Shown here: in pieces, positions 1-7,469 of the stretch
Layout: each line of letters begins with the position of its first letter
Position numbering within the stretch: position 1 is the stretch's first letter
Source: Gracilibacillus alcaliphilus
GTDB lineage: Bacteria > Bacillota > Bacilli > Bacillales > Amphibacillaceae
Length of the DNA stretch: 24,933 bases
Direction: 5' to 3'
Assembly (NCBI RefSeq): GCF_016909015.1
Contig: NZ_JAFBFA010000050.1
Span: 1-24,933, forward strand
Made by a program: the position numbers and the translations under genes
Notes under the pieces: generated by a model
What the model was told of the DNA's origin: nothing
The model's input: only the letters and a program-made list of their open reading frames with translations
The model's database searches: none

Positions 1-151
1 TTCCCCTTCCTTTAACACAGAGGGGAGCAAGCGGAGCGCGGTAGGAAATTAAAAAATTCACCATTTCTATTGTCCAATTTATTGACATAGATCCACTATA
101 GTAACACTATAAGGGTATTTTTACCATATTATATTTTGAAAGAATGAATTT

Positions 152-1045
152 CTATTTAATCTTTTCTAAATTAAACGTCTCTAGGAAACTATTTCGAAAG
201 GATAGTAATTGTGACAAATCCCTTTCTTCTCTTGATAAGATTCTTTCTCGTTTCTCTTTTTGATTACTAAGTTGACTCATTCTTTCCAATAATAAATCTA
301 AATATTCATAATCCGTATTGTTTTCGCCTTCCATTCCTTTTATTTCATTTTCTACTTTCTCAATTTCAATGGTTATTTTTAGAGTCGCAGCGCGCAATTG
401 ATCAATTTCTTCCTGTTTATTAAAGATTTTTTCAGATATTTTATTTAATTCACTATATATATTCTTTTCATTCAAACCTTCATAGAGAAAAGTTTTATTT
501 ATATCTTTATTTATATCATTGATATACTCAGTTTCTTCAAAATATTTATTAGCATTTTGTAACTCTGATAATGTGTTTTCAGTAATATCAATGTGCAATA
601 TTGACTTACTTAAATTCAAAAAAAACTCAGTGGTATACATAATAAAATCAAAGGAAGTATTAAACTTAAATTCATTTAATAGCTCATATCTAGGGCTAGT
701 TATCTTTCCATTTTCCTTTTTCCACCAATCCTCTTTAATATCATCAGTTATGAATATTATTGGAGCATTACTCTCATTAGATTTATCCAAGAGTTGATTC
801 CAAATAATTAGATCGCCATACTTTGATTGTATTTTAGTATTACCAAAAACTTTAAAACCATCTTTCTTCGAACCATCTTTATATCCTGGTGGTTGTTCAT
901 TTTTAAACCTTTTTTTCCATTCATACAAGGTACTTGTTCTGATCCCAATATTATGTGCAATTTGTTCATCAGTGAGGCCATCCCGTGCCCAGCCTTCAAT
1001 TTTAATTAAACCTTCTTCTGTAATCCAGTTTGTATATTTAGCCAA
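152..1045 (-). CDS. Chimeric protein: terminase small subunit HTH joined to C-terminal half of a PIN_8-like nuclease
   Basis: Residues 1-47 (AKYTNWITEEGL, then GWARDGLTDEQIAHNIGI, then LYEWKK) are the helix-turn-helix that begins many Firmicutes phage terminase small subunits. From about residue 50 the protein stops resembling a terminase and instead matches the second half of PIN_8/DUF4935 proteins: PPGYKD, YGDLIIW (76-82), FITDD (98-102), EDWW (105-108). The rest is a charged, probably coiled-coil tail (about 190-280). The N-terminal half of the PIN fold, which carries the first catalytic Asp, is absent, so nuclease activity is doubtful. I chose TTG 1045 because GGAGGTGAG lies 8 nt upstream and family members begin AKY; an open frame extends to 1114. 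The gene sits where the packaging module should begin, after the late regulator. Inference: a deletion or recombination joined terS to a PIN cargo gene. Confidence 0.75.
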   Translation of the reverse strand: MAKYTNWITEEGLIKIEGWARDGLTDEQIAHNIGIRTSTLYEWKKRFKNEQPPGYKDGSKKDGFKVFGNTKIQSKYGDLIIWNQLLDKSNESNAPIIFITDDIKEDWWKKENGKITSPRYELLNEFKFNTSFDFIMYTTEFFLNLSKSILHIDITENTLSELQNANKYFEETEYINDINKDINKTFLYEGLNEKNIYSELNKISEKIFNKQEEIDQLRAATLKITIEIEKVENEIKGMEGENNTDYEYLDLLLERMSQLSNQKEKRERILSREERDLSQLLSFRNSFLETFNLEKIK

Positions 1046-1120
1046 TGGCCTCACCTCCATATTACAAAATTCTATGTTATAACTATAAAACAGATTTACA
1101 ATAGTTTCTATCACATGAAC

Positions 1121-1519
1121 TTAACTTAAGTTAACATGAAGTGCAAAATTTATCATTTTCATAATTTGAGCATGCTTATTGTAAATATGACCAGGTGCGT
1201 AATCTAATTCATAAGCAATTTCTGTTAAAGTTTTCCCTTCTACATATTTACCGTATAATATTTGATTATCAAGACCTTTAAACCTCTTAATTAATTGTTT
1301 AGCATTATACAGATCATTCATCTTATGTGCCATTTCATGTTCAATATCCCGTACCACTTCCTCTAGTTGAGAAGCTTTTGATTTTTCATTTAACTTAATA
1401 TCTTGTAAATCCCCATACATCCACCTTCCTAGTTCCCTCTTATTACGGGACAGTTCAAAATCAAGATATAATATATCCTCTTCAAGCCTTTTATAATCTC
1501 TTAACCACTCATACAACAT
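1121..1519 (-). CDS. Sigma-70 region 4-like phage late transcription regulator
   Basis: A 132-residue protein. The N-terminal two thirds (about 1-85) are helical and charged. The C-terminus (GLDNQILYGKYVEGKTLTEIAYELDYAPGHIYNKHAQIMK, in two halves around 83-122) is a sigma-70 region 4-like helix-turn-helix. Proteins of this size and layout sit just before terS in many Bacillus siphophages and are taken to switch on late genes. I start at ATG 1519 because AGGTGATC lies just upstream; an in-frame extension to 1579 has no ribosome site and runs into the repeat region. It lies between the origin-like repeats (upstream) and the chimeric terS gene (downstream), which fits a late-gene regulator. Activation of late genes is inferred from position and family. 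Confidence 0.7.
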   Translation of the reverse strand: MLYEWLRDYKRLEEDILYLDFELSRNKRELGRWMYGDLQDIKLNEKSKASQLEEVVRDIEHEMAHKMNDLYNAKQLIKRFKGLDNQILYGKYVEGKTLTEIAYELDYAPGHIYNKHAQIMKMINFALHVNLS

Positions 1520-1548
1520 GATCACCTGCCTTTTTATCCTCTCAGTAA

Positions 1549-1801
1549 GTAACAGAAGGGTAACGCATTTGAAAATCATCTGTTACCGCCTTAAAGCCTT
1601 GATACATATAGGCTCAACACACTTCACATTGCAATAGGTAACGCATTTACCCCCTATTTTTCTTTTATAAGACTATTTTTTTAATAAAATAAATATATAT
1701 ATTATAAAAGAAAGTGATTTTATCTGTTACCTGTTACCGACACACCCCAATCCCTTGATACAACTGTATTTTTAGAGGTAACAGAAAAGGTAACAGGTAA
1801 C
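1549..1801. repeat. Iteron-like cluster of GGTAAC(AG) repeats
   Basis: The word GTAAC, mostly as GGTAAC or GGTAACAG, occurs nine times in about 250 bases. Forward copies are near 1549, 1559, 1637, 1776, 1789 and 1796; reverse copies (CTGTTACC) are near 1580, 1724 and 1731. Two close copies share the longer form GGTAACGCATTT (1559, 1637). Between the two halves is a very AT-rich stretch, about 1670-1715, flanked by TCTTTTATAA and TTATAAAAGA. No gene covers it. Clustered short repeats around an AT-rich block next to a primase-helicase are typical of phage replication origins; that role is inferred. Confidence 0.65.
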
Positions 1802-1860
1802 TCAAATGACCCATTTTTTGATGAAATTGAGGTCAAATAATCATAATTTAAGTCAACTTT

Positions 1861-1940
1861 GTGATGCTTTTTGCATCAAATGCAAAATGAACTACTTGAT
1901 ACAACTGTTTTTATAAATAAGGTTGATGCAAAAAGCATCA
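1861..1940. repeat. Perfect 18-nt inverted repeat, each arm itself palindromic
   Basis: GTGATGCTTTTTGCATCA (1861-1878) and TGATGCAAAAAGCATCAC (1923-1940) are exact reverse complements, 44 bases apart. Each arm is also its own hairpin (GATGC, five T or A, GCATC). The phrase CTTGATACAACTGT lies between the arms (about 1895) and is repeated near 1755; a shorter CTTGATACA is at about 1598. The region belongs to the same non-coding block as the GGTAAC repeats and lies just beyond the 3' end of the primase-helicase. Protein-binding sites or an origin structure are the likeliest uses. Neither arm is followed by a clean T-tract, so a terminator is less likely. Confidence 0.7.
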
Positions 1941-1984
1941 CGTTTTTTACTATTTTCGTGACCATTTTGGGGGGAACAGCTTTT

Positions 1985-2728
1985 TTACTCATCCGAAATG
2001 AAAATTCGTTTATTCTTTCCATCTACTTTTTGCTGCTTAGTTGTAAATCCAAATAACTGCCTGATCTGCTTACTAAAGCTGATATTGCTAACCGATTGAT
2101 AGCCATTATCTGAACAATACAACCGATACATGTCATAAATATCTTTTACAACAGAACGCTCCAAATCAATATCCTCATTATTAATAAAACTAATAATAGG
2201 GTTGTTCTCTTCCTGGTATTTTTCCATTTCGGATTCTACGGCTTTTGATTTCGTAAATTGCTTATTCTCAAGTAAATTATGCAATGCCTTTAAAGCAACA
2301 TTTAATAGATATTGCATGGATTCATCAGATAAAAGCTTGTCTGTAATAAAAGGATCGTAATCATCATCCTTTGCACTGAACTTTGCTTTAAACGGAACGA
2401 TCTGCAGCCGGCGGCCTAATCCATCACTATAATCATTGATACGTGGCATTTCATTAGCAGAGAAAATCAATTTTGCATAATTCGTGAAATCAAAAGGATC
2501 TTTTCCTTTTCTCTCCACATTCAGTGTCTCACCTGTAGAAAGCTTCTTAAATACAGATGATTCTTTGATATATCCTTTTGAAATATCATCGCCAATATTG
2601 ACTAATTTCCCAAATAGCTCAGCAGTTTTAAATCGCTGGTCCAACTCCTTTAAATCTAATGAGGCTGTGTTATCACGTCCAACAAATTTACGGATGATTT
2701 TCAGATAAGATGATTTTCCATCCGTCAC
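1985..2728 (-). pseudogene. Primase-helicase, 3' fragment (D5-type SF3 helicase)
   Basis: The 247-codon open frame begins inside the Walker A motif (DGKSSYLKII) and continues as an SF3/D5-type helicase: the Walker B-like stretch around LVNIGDD, the KKLSTGE and FSANEMPRINDYSDGLGRRLQIVPF motifs of phage and plasmid P4-type primase-helicases, and a C-terminal winged-helix-like region (YDMYRLYC, then SFSKQIRQLFG). It is the direct continuation, in another frame, of the protein encoded just upstream. GTG 2728 is simply the first possible codon in this frame and has no plausible ribosome site. I read it as the second half of a broken gene rather than an independent protein. Confidence 0.85.
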
Positions 2729-3854
2729 CAGTTAGGATAAAAGTAGCTGCGAACTCATTACGACGGAATAAAATATAGCCAAGTATCTCCTCTAAAATAG
2801 CCCTAATTTTTTTATCATTGACGGCCAGCTTATCAAATGTTTTGTCTGTTACCTCATAATAAGCGTCTTTAATATAGGCAACAGGTATTTTATTTTTCAC
2901 AATGATCTCAGGACTAAAATCTTGCAGTTGCCAGGTCTCTAAATTAAAGACACCGTTTTTAACCGGTACATATTTAGTAGAGGAAAAAACTTTCTCTTTT
3001 GCTTTTAACTGCAGGTAATAAAGTGTCTCCTGGCGCTGCATACGTTTAAGTGCTGGGATGTGTTTAATCATAGCACCCTCGATGTCCTCTGGATCGTCTG
3101 AATAAACACCATCTTGATAAATGTGTAACACATTAGCTATTTTACAGATGTGGTGTTCATTGATTAAATAATCGCCAAACTTTTCATGCTGAAAAGCACC
3201 TTTGATAAAGAAAGATTCTTTGAGAAAAGCCTCATCACGTAAGATGATATCTAATTCTGATTTTTCCACCGGTTCATCTAGAATGTAATGGTTAATGATA
3301 GATATAGTTTCTTTGATATCCTTCTTAGCCATTCCTTGAGACTGCATTTTTAAAATGTAGGTGAATAATTTATCATTACGGCCGTCGCCCTCTGATAAAT
3401 TATTCAAGTTGGGATTTTTTTTATTATATGGGTATAGCCATGGCGGCATAGGTTCATGTTGTTTTACCTTCCTTATCCAAGTACGAGTCTCCCCATCTAT
3501 TTTTAATGGATCTACCGTATTTTTTATGCCCAGCTTGTAATCACACTTAATACCTATATTGGAATACCATTTAATTTTATTGGCGGTTAGATCATAACCA
3601 CGAAAATAAAAATGCATGCCGTTTGTTGTTTCAAGGATAGAACAACAAATGTCCTTGTCCTCGACTATATCTAATAGTGTTTCAGCTTCACCCATATCAT
3701 CAATGTCCACCATGACATATTCATCATCAAGAACCCCTACATATGAATCATTAGTACGTGCCGTATGATAGGATAATAGTTTCGCTCCATCTTTAAATTT
3801 GGATGCAGCATGTTTGCCATTTCCTTTAAGATAACCTTTATATATGATAATCAC
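2688..3854 (-). pseudogene. Primase-helicase, 5' fragment (AEP PrimPol plus D5_N)
   Basis: The 388-residue frame contains an archaeo-eukaryotic primase domain with the acidic VDIDD motif (49-53) and the H-F-Y-F-R-G motif (His81), then a PriCT-like linker (GDGRNDKLFTYIL, about 155-210), then the D5_N helicase-loading domain (GVYSDDPEDIEGAMIKHIP onward). It ends at FILTGDG, where the Walker A motif should read GDGxNGKS, and then runs about a dozen residues out of frame. The remaining helicase lies in the next frame. Compared with the canonical motif five bases are missing, so even a ribosomal shift would give GDDGKS, too short for a P-loop. The start is GTG 3854 with a poor ribosome site; an opposing cargo gene begins immediately upstream and may have displaced the original signals. 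Confidence 0.85.
3814..3842 (+). promoter_or_regulatory. Possible promoter for the DUF4145 gene
   Basis: TTGCCA (3814-3819), a 17-base spacer and TTTATA (3837-3842) lie inside the 5' end of the primase gene and point toward the plus-strand DUF4145 gene. A second candidate is an extended -10, TGGTAGAAT (3864-3872), without a clear -35. Either would make the cargo gene independent of the phage early operon. Confidence 0.4.
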
Positions 3855-3894
3855 CTACTTTCATGGTAGAATAGTCTTAATTTACATAGAATGG

Positions 3895-4602
3895 ATGTGT
3901 TTACTATTGACTTATTTGTTTACGAATGATGACACTCAACCTGTTTTTACATGCCCACACTGTATTGAAGTACAATCACACCGATGGGAGTATATATTGG
4001 GACCATTGACTTTACAACCTCACATAAATCCTAATGATGAGAAGAAAATGCTTGGTCACACTTTTAAAGATAAACTCAAAGGTGTTATAAAAAGCAAATG
4101 TAATTCTTGTGGTTCTAATACTTTTTGGCTTAAGTCTTTGGAAAGAGACGAATTACAAATTTACCCTGGTAACTATAATAATTATCCTGCCCCTCATAAA
4201 GATATGCCAGAAGACATACAGAAAACATACAATGAATCAGGTTCAGTTATGCATTTATCATTAGGTTCATCAGCTGCATTAGCTAGGTTAACATTAGAAA
4301 ATTTGCTAATTCATTTAGGGTACAAGAGTGGTAGTTTAAACGATAAAATTAAAGACTTTGTTGCAAATGGGTTCAATGGTCCAAAATTACAAAAAATGCT
4401 AGATGTGGTACGAGTATATGGTAATTCAGGTGCCCATTCAGGGATTATTAATCTTGATGAGAAACCTGAAGTTCCATCTTTTTTATTGAATCTAATTAAT
4501 ATTATTGTTGAACAGGCTATTTCGATTCCAAATAATGTTGAATCGGCATATAATTCATTACCTGATTCTATTAAAGACGCAATTGATAAAAGAGATTCCT
4601 AA
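3895..4602 (+). CDS. Zinc-ribbon/DUF4145 protein, probable prophage cargo
   Basis: A 235-residue protein with two Cys pairs near the N-terminus (C20-P-H-C23 and C69-N-S-C72), which look like a zinc ribbon, followed by a DUF4145 domain (about 110-195): SSAALARLTLENLLIHLGYKS, then the conserved V-R-V-Y-G-N-S-G-A-H. DUF4145 is HEPN-like and often found in defence-associated or restriction proteins, alone or as a C-terminal domain. The gene runs against the phage replication operon, between polymerase and primase, filling a gap of about 750 bases. The frame is open from ATG 3844, overlapping the primase start; ATG 3895 and TTG codons just after it are alternatives, since relatives start shortly before the first CPHC. 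No strong ribosome site decides. A lysogen-expressed defence or exclusion role is inference. Confidence 0.75.
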   Translation: MCLLLTYLFTNDDTQPVFTCPHCIEVQSHRWEYILGPLTLQPHINPNDEKKMLGHTFKDKLKGVIKSKCNSCGSNTFWLKSLERDELQIYPGNYNNYPAPHKDMPEDIQKTYNESGSVMHLSLGSSAALARLTLENLLIHLGYKSGSLNDKIKDFVANGFNGPKLQKMLDVVRVYGNSGAHSGIINLDEKPEVPSFLLNLINIIVEQAISIPNNVESAYNSLPDSIKDAIDKRDS

Positions 4603-4608
4603 CTAAAC

Positions 4609-6291
4609 CTATTCACCAAAGAAATCATTAATCCTTTTTCTAGCCAGATCGAGATACCACCAGTAATCTAGCTTACCTGGTATCTCTTTTTGCGTTACGT
4701 CATCATTTTCAATGAAACATCGATCTGGCACATAGGCTATCTTTTCATCTCCACCCTGCTTTACTTTTCGTAATTCTTTATCATTCTTGTCAACGGAAGC
4801 AAACACACGAAAAACTTTCTCATTCATTCTCCGTAATCCATACCTGGCGTACTCATACTTGCTACTGATCTTCACAATCTTTTGAAACTTTACTAATTCC
4901 GTGCAATTAAATATAGTTTCTTCCGGATCGGTGCCTTTTACAAAATAATTAACCACAGCTTCGTTAACAATGGGTAAATCATTATCCAATGGGTTAAGCT
5001 TTTTAACGTAAGCTCCTTTACTCTTATAATTTCCTTCCCGATCTACTAATATATAATTATTAACATCTTTTTGAATGACCTTTGAAAATTCTTCAAACTC
5101 AAGTTCCATGCGGGTGCGGGACTCCCATTCCCAACAAATATCATCGATCAAATGATAATCGTCCGGATCCCGTAACTTAACTAATACACCATCCGTATTT
5201 GATTGGATAATGTCACAATGTGGCTCTAACTTTTCAATCAAATCTAGTAAAAGTGTCATACCACCGATACATACATTGTTGGCCATCAACGGATCATAAA
5301 GACCGTTATATTTATCTTTCATGGCACCGTATGTACCATTGATTACTATCTTTAATGGAGCCTGCCGTTTATCCTTGGCAGCTTTGTATTTTAACCTGGT
5401 ATCACGAATTTCTCTGAATTTCTCTGGATCCTTTACATTTCGACTTAAATATCCATATTCGATCATCAATGCCGGATAGTAACTGGCCACATCGATGTTT
5501 AAAAAGTGGCCAGTACCTACATAATTATTTCTAGCGCCATGTAGACCACCCCAGGCAAATAAATGTGGAACACCAGCAATAGGCGTATCAAGGAATTTTT
5601 TATAGTCCCTATTTTCCTTATAGAAATCAAGGACATGAGTATACTTTTCTATTTTTAATGTGGATGGAAACGAAAATTCAAATTCATCATCACGTGGAAT
5701 GTTGGGCTGTTTAGCGTCCAAGATAAATGCCGACAGCTGCGCTTTTGTTTTTGAAATATGTCGTAATGGCAGTTTGAACATTTTCAGCAATTCTATTTGT
5801 GATTCAAATTCGCTTATTGTTTCAGTAAAAATATGCATAGTCTCCTGGACATCATGCCGGCAATATTTGATCACTTCTGAAATCTCATCTTCGGTTAATG
5901 TGCGGTCTAGATTAAATGGGATGGCTGATTCTCTTATATCATGACCTTGAAATCCTTCCAGCTGTTTTAAAGATCTGAATTTGTTAGTCATCACATCGAA
6001 GTTAAATAATTGAATTTTCCAAAAGTCACGATAAAACTTCCAACCTGGCTCCCGATCTTTAATAATCCAATCATTTATTTCTTGTGGTTCAAACCCACAA
6101 ATGACAGCTTTTAAAATGTATTGGTCATAATGCCGGCTGTTGTAGCCAATCCATATATCTTTTTTGTGTTCATTGTAATAATCAATTAAACCTTGCTTAT
6201 CATTTATAAATATTTCCTCTGATCGATTGGCAGCGTCAATGACGACTACCAACCAATCATATTTAAAAACTTCAAAGTCATAAAAGAGCAT
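4609..6291 (-). CDS. Phage family B DNA polymerase with 3'-5' exonuclease
   Basis: The 560-residue protein has a DEDD exonuclease domain: Exo I YDFEVF (Asp5, Glu7), Exo II GYNSRHYD (49-56) and Exo III YCRHDVQ (143-149). The polymerase motifs follow: motif A NIDVASYYP (Asp267), motif B KIVINGTYG (314-322) and motif C SNTDGV (Asp367). In motif C the usual YxDTDS is reduced to NTDG, as in several small phage polymerases. It should copy the phage genome together with the neighbouring primase-helicase, DUF669 protein and helicase. The start has AAGGAGTGAT eight bases upstream. It ends just short of the opposing DUF4145 gene. The protein is short compared with phi29-like or cellular family B enzymes and shows no recognisable terminal protein region. 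Confidence 0.9.
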   Translation of the reverse strand: MLFYDFEVFKYDWLVVVIDAANRSEEIFINDKQGLIDYYNEHKKDIWIGYNSRHYDQYILKAVICGFEPQEINDWIIKDREPGWKFYRDFWKIQLFNFDVMTNKFRSLKQLEGFQGHDIRESAIPFNLDRTLTEDEISEVIKYCRHDVQETMHIFTETISEFESQIELLKMFKLPLRHISKTKAQLSAFILDAKQPNIPRDDEFEFSFPSTLKIEKYTHVLDFYKENRDYKKFLDTPIAGVPHLFAWGGLHGARNNYVGTGHFLNIDVASYYPALMIEYGYLSRNVKDPEKFREIRDTRLKYKAAKDKRQAPLKIVINGTYGAMKDKYNGLYDPLMANNVCIGGMTLLLDLIEKLEPHCDIIQSNTDGVLVKLRDPDDYHLIDDICWEWESRTRMELEFEEFSKVIQKDVNNYILVDREGNYKSKGAYVKKLNPLDNDLPIVNEAVVNYFVKGTDPEETIFNCTELVKFQKIVKISSKYEYARYGLRRMNEKVFRVFASVDKNDKELRKVKQGGDEKIAYVPDRCFIENDDVTQKEIPGKLDYWWYLDLARKRINDFFGE

Positions 6292-6297
6292 GATATA

Positions 6298-6609
6298 TCA
6301 CTCCTTAAAAACTGCTTTTCTTAAAATATGCATTCCATCAATATATTCATCTTGATTAAAATGAGCGATTGCTTTATTAATGGTGTCTTTATAGCGCTGG
6401 TTTTCCTGTTCCAACTCAATCACACGCTCCAGCAGCACATATTTTTCTTCTGAGTCTCCTTGATTAACAAGCATAATCTTGGTGTTTAACTTTACCTGTA
6501 GCTTCTTATTTTCGTCTTTCAAATCCAAATAATTAATCACTAATTCCCTTGCCTCTATTTTGTCATGACATATATCTTCAACCATCTGATCTATTAACCG
6601 TTCATCCAT
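6298..6609 (-). CDS. Small coiled-coil phage protein of unknown function
   Basis: A 103-residue, highly charged, mostly helical protein with heptad-like stretches (about 32-45 and 58-75, LLERVIELEQENQRYK). I do not recognise a family. GGAGGAATC precedes both GTG 6612 and ATG 6609; the spacing suits ATG better. It lies directly after an intrinsic terminator and immediately before the polymerase gene, so it is the first gene transcribed by read-through and probably shares the polymerase message. Confidence 0.7.
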   Translation of the reverse strand: MDERLIDQMVEDICHDKIEARELVINYLDLKDENKKLQVKLNTKIMLVNQGDSEEKYVLLERVIELEQENQRYKDTINKAIAHFNQDEYIDGMHILRKAVFKE

Positions 6610-6625
6610 CACGATTCCTCCTAAT

Positions 6626-6650
6626 AAAAAGGGAGCCTAGAAGCTCCCTT
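6626..6650 (-). terminator. Intrinsic terminator inside the replication operon
   Basis: Read on the minus strand: an 8-bp stem (AAGGGAGC pairing with GCTCCCTT, 6629-6636 with 6643-6650), a six-base loop, then TTTTT. It stands between the DUF669 gene and the coiled-coil/polymerase genes, with the next ribosome site immediately after it. It could reduce expression of the polymerase and primase relative to the recombination genes, or require antitermination. Confidence 0.75.
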
Positions 6651-6656
6651 ATTTAA

Positions 6657-7136
6657 TTATTCAACTTCAAACACTTCTTTAATTTCAAATGTGTCATATC
6701 CACCGTCATTTTTTCCTTTATCAAGTAGATACTCAAATTTCCCATCAATATCTTCATGAATATCTAGTACTAAATCAGCGTAATCAACAAAGCCTTTAAA
6801 CTCAACATCATCTTTCTCACAATCCCATAAGGCACGGAGCATTTCATTGTTTCGGTGTGTTTGGAATCCAAATGCTTTTTCATTATGAGGCTGCATAACA
6901 CCATTGTAGAAAATACGCTGACCTTCAAATTCACCTTCTACAATTTCAAACCAAATAGATAACATAGGGTCACCTTTTTTGGAAGTGACCATTTCCATTT
7001 TTTCAACAGCAACCTCATACTCTCCATCTGGAATATCGGGGAAATCTCCCCCACCGTTTTCCTCCACTTCTTTTACATCTTCCTCCAAAGCCTCTAAATC
7101 TACATCTTTATCAAATTTGTTCCAATCGATAGCCAT
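6657..7136 (-). CDS. DUF669 protein, probable single-stranded DNA-binding factor
   Basis: The 159-residue protein starts MAIDWNKFD, has an acidic linker, then the DUF669 core: PDGEYEVAVEKMEMVTSKKG, IWFEIVEGEFEGQRIFY and a helical segment HRNNEMLRALWD. DUF669 proteins occur next to phage recombination and replication genes and are thought to act as single-strand-binding-like or recombination accessory proteins. It directly follows the fused nuclease/Sak4-like gene and one small gene, as in other Firmicutes phages. The predicted product is strongly acidic. The biochemical role is inferred from family and position. Confidence 0.85.
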   Translation of the reverse strand: MAIDWNKFDKDVDLEALEEDVKEVEENGGGDFPDIPDGEYEVAVEKMEMVTSKKGDPMLSIWFEIVEGEFEGQRIFYNGVMQPHNEKAFGFQTHRNNEMLRALWDCEKDDVEFKGFVDYADLVLDIHEDIDGKFEYLLDKGKNDGGYDTFEIKEVFEVE

Positions 7137-7138
7137 TA

Positions 7139-7441
7139 TTATTCATCCTCCCCATTGTTTTCTAATTCCACAGTTCCATCTTGATTGACACCATACTCAA
7201 TACCTTCATGAACATCTTCTGGCTCTTCCTCTTTTTCAGGACCAGCTTCCATAATTTCTTTTGGAGTATCAAAGTAAAATTGCAAATCCACCAAATAATA
7301 CGTACCATATTTATTGTGCTTTTCTTTAATACCATGGGAAATCAGGTACATATCTTCTTTAGCCTTCGCAACCAGATCCTCAGCTTCCTTCATAGTGTCT
7401 GCATAATGCTGTTCTTTTGTGTTTAATTCCTTAACTGCCAT
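7139..7441 (-). CDS. Acidic phage protein, function unknown
   Basis: The 100-residue protein has a helical N-terminus (MAVKELNTKEQHYADTMKEA), a small beta-rich centre (YGTYYLVDLQFYFDTPKEI) and a very acidic tail ending ENNGEDE. I cannot assign a family. It is packed between the nuclease/Sak4 gene and the DUF669 gene (two bases from the latter) and is clearly co-transcribed, so a role in recombination or single-strand DNA handling is possible. The start has GGAGGAATTTAATC upstream. Confidence 0.75.
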   Translation of the reverse strand: MAVKELNTKEQHYADTMKEAEDLVAKAKEDMYLISHGIKEKHNKYGTYYLVDLQFYFDTPKEIMEAGPEKEEEPEDVHEGIEYGVNQDGTVELENNGEDE

Positions 7442-7469
7442 GATTAAATTCCTCCAATATATTTAAAAT

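Noticed and set aside
3..10. CCCCTTCC at the left edge and at 17292-17299 as att cores
   Set aside because: Eight bases only; flanking sequences do not match.
82..115. Plus-strand TTGACA with TATAAG downstream as a promoter
   Set aside because: Spacing is 20 bases to the only plausible -10 and no gene follows in that direction.
2688..2745. Programmed ribosomal frameshift joining the two primase-helicase halves
   Set aside because: No slippery heptamer or stimulatory structure is evident and the joined P-loop would still lack residues.
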